From JBNJEM01 sp051745935 (GTDB lineage Bacteria > Planctomycetota > Planctomycetia > Pirellulales > Pirellulaceae): 10,272 nt of DNA. The notes under the pieces were generated by a model. It was not told where the DNA came from. It was given only the letters and a program-made list of their open reading frames with translations, and did not search any database. Both the position numbers and the translations under genes were made by a program. Below, in pieces: positions 7,671-10,272 of the stretch. Numbering within the stretch: position 1 is the first letter of the stretch; every line of letters starts with the position of its first letter. Location: positions 1 through 10,272 of the forward strand of contig JBNJEM010000257.1 in NCBI GenBank assembly GCA_051745935.1, given 5' to 3'.

Positions 7671-7722
7671 CATCATGCGGGCTCCGGTGTCCAGGCCGTG
7701 TAGCGGCACCCGTGAACGGCTA

Positions 7723-7731
7723 CGCGCCGGT
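7723..7731 (+). repeat. Right candidate target-site duplication, CGCGCCGGT
   Basis: It is identical to 7464-7472 and directly abuts the right end of element A. Confidence 0.5.
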
Positions 7732-7785
7732 TAAAGACCATAACGAAACTTTCAGATTCTCCGCCAGCGAAGGCGTTTCTGAAGC

Positions 7786-7820
7786 GGCCCGCACTGATCG
7801 GTTGTAAAACGATCAGGGCC
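7786..7820 (-). terminator. Hairpin just after the DUF4159 stop; possible terminator or 3'-end stabiliser
   Basis: On the minus strand, 8 bases after the stop codon, GGCC-CTGATCG pairs with CGATCAG-(4-base bulge)-GGCC around a 9-base loop (7801-7809). The 7-base inner stem is perfect. No T-tract follows, so classical intrinsic termination is not supported. The position directly behind a gene fits a 3'-end structure. Confidence 0.35.
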
Positions 7821-7828
7821 CCGAATAA

Positions 7829-9400
7829 TCAGTGCATGACCGCGTAGACGAGCAAATTCGTTCCCAGCTTCAAGGCATCGTCCGATTCGTATCCGTAACT
7901 GTAAGGATGTGGAAACTGTTCCCAACCGTTGCCTAGATCGAAGCGGCTGTAGACGACCGCCAAGCGACCGTCGAGACTGATCCCTTCCAGTGCCGGCGTG
8001 GAGAGTTCGCCGAAGTCTTCTCGGGTACGCGCGGTGTAGTCCGTCTCGTGCACGTCGTAGTGCATACTGTACACGGGATGATCCACCGGTAATGTTTCCA
8101 GCTCTTTGTCGGGAAACACTCGTGCCATGGCTTGCCGGAATCCCTGGTCAAACGCCAGTCGGCCACAACATGCATCGGCCACCAACATGCCTCCCGCCAG
8201 CAAATACTTTCTGAGCCGTTCCACTTCCTCTTCGTCCCAGAGGAATTCGTAGTGCCCCGTCATGTAGAGCAGCGGGAAGGTGGCGACGCGAGGGTCGGTC
8301 AGGCGCACGTTAACTCGCTTGAACTTGACCTCCATCGTCGAGCTGTCCCGGGCGTGCCGCAACAAATTGTGCACCGCCGAGGGATCGGGATCCCAATCCC
8401 CTTCATGCATGATTTGGGCCAAGACGAAATCGTCCCGGGTCGGAGCCGAGGCCTCGTGATAAACCTTTTCCGTGCTCAAGAACCGGCCCAGCTGATAGTT
8501 GCCGAGCAGGTAAGTAATGTAGTTGGCGCCGAGCTGGCGGGCTTGATTGATCACCACCCGCTTCCCCCGAGGATGATCGTGACCGTCCCATCCACAGGTC
8601 ATGTCAACCGGCGAATAGATGACGCCCAGCCGGCATCCCACCGAGATACCTTCCAGGCACGGCTCGTCCTCGTGTTTGGTGCCGTCCGCTTCCTGGTACT
8701 GAAAATCGCCTAGTTTGTAGTACGTCGAAAACAAAGGGTCATCCGGCAATAACGCGTGCAAAGGCCGATGCGGGAAAATCGCGTTCATCTCCTCCCGAAA
8801 CGACTCGTTGAAGTCGTTCCAGCCGCAGCACGCATCACCGATTAGGGTGCCTCCGTCGAGCACATAGCGGGCTAGTTGAGCCCGCACGTCGTCGGTCAAG
8901 GCGAAATGGTTGTGGCCGGTGAGCAACAGGGCGGGAATCTCCCGCGGATCAAACGAGAAATGCGACGTGTCCGCCTCAACCGCCCGGTAGTGAATGCCAA
9001 GCTTGCTGTTCGTCCAGTTCAACAGACTCTTAATGTCCGCCGGGTCGGTCATCCAATCCCGGTATTTGACGCGCTTGCCGTCCCGCGTTACGAATTTAGT
9101 CGGGCCCAACGCCAGTTTGCCCACCAAAGCCGGCGGGGCCGGGGGCCGCTTCTTCTCCGTTCGCCGCAGCGGCGTGACCGGCAACGGCAACGGGGGAAAT
9201 GACTCGCCCCCCGTTCGGCTCTGCGGCTTCGCTTTGGGAGGGGGGCCGCAATCCACCGGACCACTGTTTTCCTGAGCGACCGCATGGCGAGCCGGCGCCA
9301 GCGCTAAAATGCCACAGGCTGACGTACCGGCCAGAAAATGACGACGCGTCGTCTTTCGACTCTTTCTTGGCGACCGAGATACGATGAATTGGCGAATCAT
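7829..9400 (-). CDS. Tat-exported protein with two tandem DUF4159-type domains
   Basis: The gene encodes 523 residues. The start at 9400 has AGGAG 6 bases upstream. The N-terminus carries a twin-arginine signal (TRRHFLAG at 18-25, hydrophobic stretch, then AVA/QE around 40-44). A Pro-rich linker (about 50-90) follows, then two homologous DUF4159-like halves at about 95-303 and 325-521. The equivalent segments are LLLTGHNHFALTDD / LLYMTGHYEFLWDE, GGTLIGDACCG / GGMLVADACCG, FREEMNAIFP / FRQAMARVFP, and LEGISVGCRLGVIYS / LEGISLDGRLAVVYS. The family is thought to have a glutamine-amidotransferase-like or ThuA-like alpha/beta fold, but no activity is established. The vicinal cysteine pair is kept in both halves. 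It sits upstream of the DUF4175-like gene, a pairing known in planctomycetes, although a repeat element and a hairpin separate them here. Usual DUF4159 proteins carry one domain, so this is a duplicated form. Confidence 0.87.
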   Translation of the reverse strand: MIRQFIVSRSPRKSRKTTRRHFLAGTSACGILALAPARHAVAQENSGPVDCGPPPKAKPQSRTGGESFPPLPLPVTPLRRTEKKRPPAPPALVGKLALGPTKFVTRDGKRVKYRDWMTDPADIKSLLNWTNSKLGIHYRAVEADTSHFSFDPREIPALLLTGHNHFALTDDVRAQLARYVLDGGTLIGDACCGWNDFNESFREEMNAIFPHRPLHALLPDDPLFSTYYKLGDFQYQEADGTKHEDEPCLEGISVGCRLGVIYSPVDMTCGWDGHDHPRGKRVVINQARQLGANYITYLLGNYQLGRFLSTEKVYHEASAPTRDDFVLAQIMHEGDWDPDPSAVHNLLRHARDSSTMEVKFKRVNVRLTDPRVATFPLLYMTGHYEFLWDEEEVERLRKYLLAGGMLVADACCGRLAFDQGFRQAMARVFPDKELETLPVDHPVYSMHYDVHETDYTARTREDFGELSTPALEGISLDGRLAVVYSRFDLGNGWEQFPHPYSYGYESDDALKLGTNLLVYAVMH

Positions 9401-9406
9401 CAGCCT

Positions 9407-9411
9407 CTCCT
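9407..9411 (-). promoter_or_regulatory. Ribosome binding site of the DUF4159 gene
   Basis: AGGAG lies 6 bases before the ATG at 9400. This supports that start, and the Tat signal follows it in frame. Confidence 0.55.
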
Positions 9412-9423
9412 CTCGCGAACACG

Positions 9424-9452
9424 GATGTATGGACCACGCCGCGTGACGTCAA
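9424..9452 (-). promoter_or_regulatory. Candidate sigma-70-type promoter of the DUF4159 gene
   Basis: TTGACG (9447-9452, five of six to TTGACA) is separated by exactly 17 bases from TACATC (9424-9429, only three of six to TATAAT). Transcription would start near 9417, giving a very short leader that still contains the Shine-Dalgarno. The -10 match is poor, so this is a suggestion based on position and spacing. Confidence 0.3.
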
Positions 9453-9468
9453 GGCAATTTCGTCACGC
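9441..9468. promoter_or_regulatory. Perfect 8-base inverted repeat over the -35 region; candidate operator
   Basis: GCGTGACG (9441-9448) and CGTCACGC (9461-9468) are exact reverse complements separated by 12 bases. They straddle the candidate -35 box upstream of the DUF4159 gene. The 20-base centre-to-centre spacing would suit a dimeric regulator binding on one face of the DNA. It could also simply fold as a hairpin. Confidence 0.35.
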
Positions 9469-9675
9469 CGGACGGGGCAACTGACTTGCACGTGGGGTTC
9501 GAACCCAAGCTGCAGAGAGGAAACTCTATCTCTCAGTGTAACATTAAACGTGCCGTTTGCACACAATTCCCCGCCCCATACTTTGGCGGCGCAGCAAAAT
9601 GGAGGCACATCGCCCCCGATCGTCGGCCGCCAAATGGCCAATCGTGGCTGCCATCGATGGATGCCAGCGTGTACT
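9469..9675. other. Non-coding stretch between promoter region and repeat copy B
   Basis: I find no gene here. It contains the perfect 12-base palindrome GGGTTCGAACCC (9495-9506) and the 10-base palindrome CCATCGATGG (9651-9660). A minus-strand frame through it that overlaps the start of the DUF4159 gene has no recognisable product. Confidence 0.4.
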
Positions 9676-9924
9676 TCACGCGGAAGAAGTGGCCGCTACA
9701 CGGCCTGGACACGCAAGGCCCGCATGGATGGGTGCCACGGGCTCGTATCGTGCCCATCTTGTCCCGTGGTGGTTCACGCTCGCCGCTACAAACCGGCCAG
9801 ACACACCACTCCCGCCGGTCGGTGGCGTTGAACGTAACGGAGCACGGGACAAGCCTTTCCCCAATATATACAACCGACGTGCGAACGTCCGCGGATATCA
9901 GTCTTTTGCTCGCGAACGGTTACG
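9676..9924 (-). repeat. Inverted copy B of the MITE-like repeat
   Basis: Read on the minus strand, this matches element A over nearly its whole length. By eye, the first 72 bases agree at roughly 80% or better, and a core of about 50 bases (around 9764-9814) differs at one position. Relative to A, B lacks about 25 bases between two GGCTT-type repeats (removing the first hairpin) and has about 17 extra bases inside the second hairpin. Its left terminal repeat (TAACCGTTCGCGAG) is recognisable, its right one is degraded, and I find no flanking direct repeat. It looks like an older, decayed copy. Confidence 0.6.
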
Positions 9925-9925
9925 A

Positions 9926-9957
9926 CCCCTGCCCCCTGACACCTGACCCCTGACCCC
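9926..9957 (+). repeat. Short imperfect tandem repeat of a CCCTGAC heptamer
   Basis: The units CCCTGAC, ACCTGAC and CCCTGAC follow one another at 9934-9954, preceded by the partial unit CCCCTGC and followed by a run of C. It directly abuts the outer end of repeat copy B. About three clean units are present, too few for a CRISPR or satellite call. Confidence 0.5.
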
Positions 9958-10200
9958 CGGACCTGGGGTGAGGATAAACTCTAAGTCGTTGCAGGTTGCA
10001 TTGTTGCGCATCTGTTGGCTTGGTCCTGTTCGGCACGGACCGCTGCACCGCGCGGGGTGAGCGTGAAGGTCGGTTACAGCGTACCGCCCCCCAGACCGCC
10101 ACGGCCCCCGCGAGCTCGCCTCGTGGGGGAAGAAGATGGACAGCTACCCGCGCCCGCCCCAACCCACTCTCGGCCTGGGGTGGTCAATTTCTTAGGTGGT
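9958..10200. other. Intergenic region without a recognisable gene
   Basis: No frame with coding character is visible on either strand. It holds a GC-rich hairpin at 10105-10129 and one copy of TGTTGCGCAT (10002-10011) that recurs at 10213-10222 inside the possible coding end at the right edge. Confidence 0.4.
10105..10129 (-). terminator. GC-rich hairpin downstream of the right-edge coding fragment
   Basis: CCCCCGCGAG and CTCGTGGGGG pair over 10 positions with a single G/T mismatch around the 5-base loop CTCGC. It lies about 70 bases beyond the stop of the possible minus-strand gene at the right edge. No T-tract follows on either strand, so termination is only a guess from position. Confidence 0.25.
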
Positions 10201-10272
10201 TCACGTTTCGACTGTTGCGCATTTGAAGATGCCTCTGTGTTCGGCGTAGGTGACGTTACGGCGGAAGGTGTC
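10201..10272 (-). CDS. Possible C-terminal end of a minus-strand gene cut by the window edge
   Basis: From the window edge the minus strand is open for 23 codons (DTFRRNVTYAEHRGIFKCAT, then VET) before TGA at 10201-10203. The first dozen codons have mostly C at the third position, as in the confirmed genes, while the opposite-strand frame looks less coding-like. I do not recognise the family. A plus-strand frame is also open to the edge here, so the strand is not certain. Confidence 0.3.
   Translation of the reverse strand, partial: DTFRRNVTYAEHRGIFKCATVET

Larger units (their letters stand above)
7474..7722 (+). mobile_element. MITE-like element, copy A (249 bases) with terminal inverted repeats
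   Basis: The ends are TAACCGTTCACGGG (7474-7487) and the complement of TAGCCGTTCACGGG (7709-7722), a 14-base inverted pair with one mismatch. Immediately outside are CGCGCCGGT at 7464-7472 and again at 7723-7731, a perfect 9-base direct repeat as expected of a target-site duplication (one base lies between the left copy and the end). Inside are two hairpins built on CCACGGG/CCCGTGG, and the module TGTAGCGGCnnnCGTGAAC occurs twice (7631 and 7699). No transposase frame is present, so it would be non-autonomous. A related copy lies inverted at 9676-9924. The alternative is a dispersed palindromic repeat with no transposition history, with the direct repeat arising by chance. Confidence 0.6.

Noticed and set aside
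7474..7722. CRISPR-like appearance of repeated palindromic units
   Set aside because: The units are inverted relative to each other, only two occur per element, and there are no regular spacers or cas genes.
9491..9510. GGGTTCGAACCC, which looks like a tRNA T-arm
   Set aside because: No acceptor, D-arm or anticodon arm can be built around it on either strand. It is just a 12-base palindrome.
9096..9641. A 181-codon minus-strand frame overlapping the start of the DUF4159 gene
   Set aside because: More than half overlaps the DUF4159 gene in another frame, and the unique part has no family, signal or convincing start. The Tat signal and Shine-Dalgarno favour the 9400 start in the other frame.
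9557..9946. A 129-codon plus-strand frame across repeat copy B
   Set aside because: It runs through palindromic repeat DNA; copy A carries length differences that break the frame, so it is not a conserved product.

Overview
The window looks like a piece of a planctomycete chromosome, probably Pirellulales-like and possibly from a metagenome. This is inferred from gene content: a Tat-exported protein with two DUF4159-type domains, a very large DUF4175-like membrane and coiled-coil protein, and a secreted parallel beta-helix protein carrying a PDZ domain. GC is roughly 60% over most of the window. No taxonomic marker gene is present, so the assignment is an inference.

Layout, left to right. 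Bases 1 to about 198 are GC-richer (about 72% over 1-180) and read as a high-GC3 plus-strand coding fragment. That signal stops abruptly where the 3' end of a minus-strand gene begins, so there is probably a junction there. From 9400 down to about 157, all four convincing genes lie on the minus strand. In transcription order they are: a Tat-secreted double-DUF4159 protein (9400-7829); a 464-base gap holding a 249-base MITE-like repeat; a 1121-residue DUF4175-like protein (7364-3999); a secreted protein with a TolB-N/CsgG-like front half and a carbohydrate-binding-like back half (3972-2785); and a secreted beta-helix-PDZ protein (2601 to about 157-200). The last three are close together (26 and 183 bases apart) and plausibly form one transcription unit. 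From 9401 to about 10200 I see no gene. That stretch holds a possible promoter with an inverted repeat, a second repeat copy in the opposite orientation, a short CTGAC-type tandem repeat and a GC-rich hairpin. At the right edge, 72 bases may encode the C-terminus of another minus-strand gene.

All four gene products are predicted to be membrane-bound or exported, which suggests a cell-envelope or extracytoplasmic function. From family knowledge, DUF4159 and DUF4175-like proteins of planctomycetes often sit in MoxR/DUF58/BatA loci. Those partners are absent here and are replaced by a TolB-N/CBM-like protein and a beta-helix-PDZ protein. What the set does biochemically cannot be read from the sequence.

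The most distinctive non-coding structure is a pair of related repeats of about 250 bases in inverted orientation on either side of the DUF4159 gene. One copy has 14-base terminal inverted repeats, a 9-base flanking direct repeat and two internal hairpins that are inverted copies of each other.
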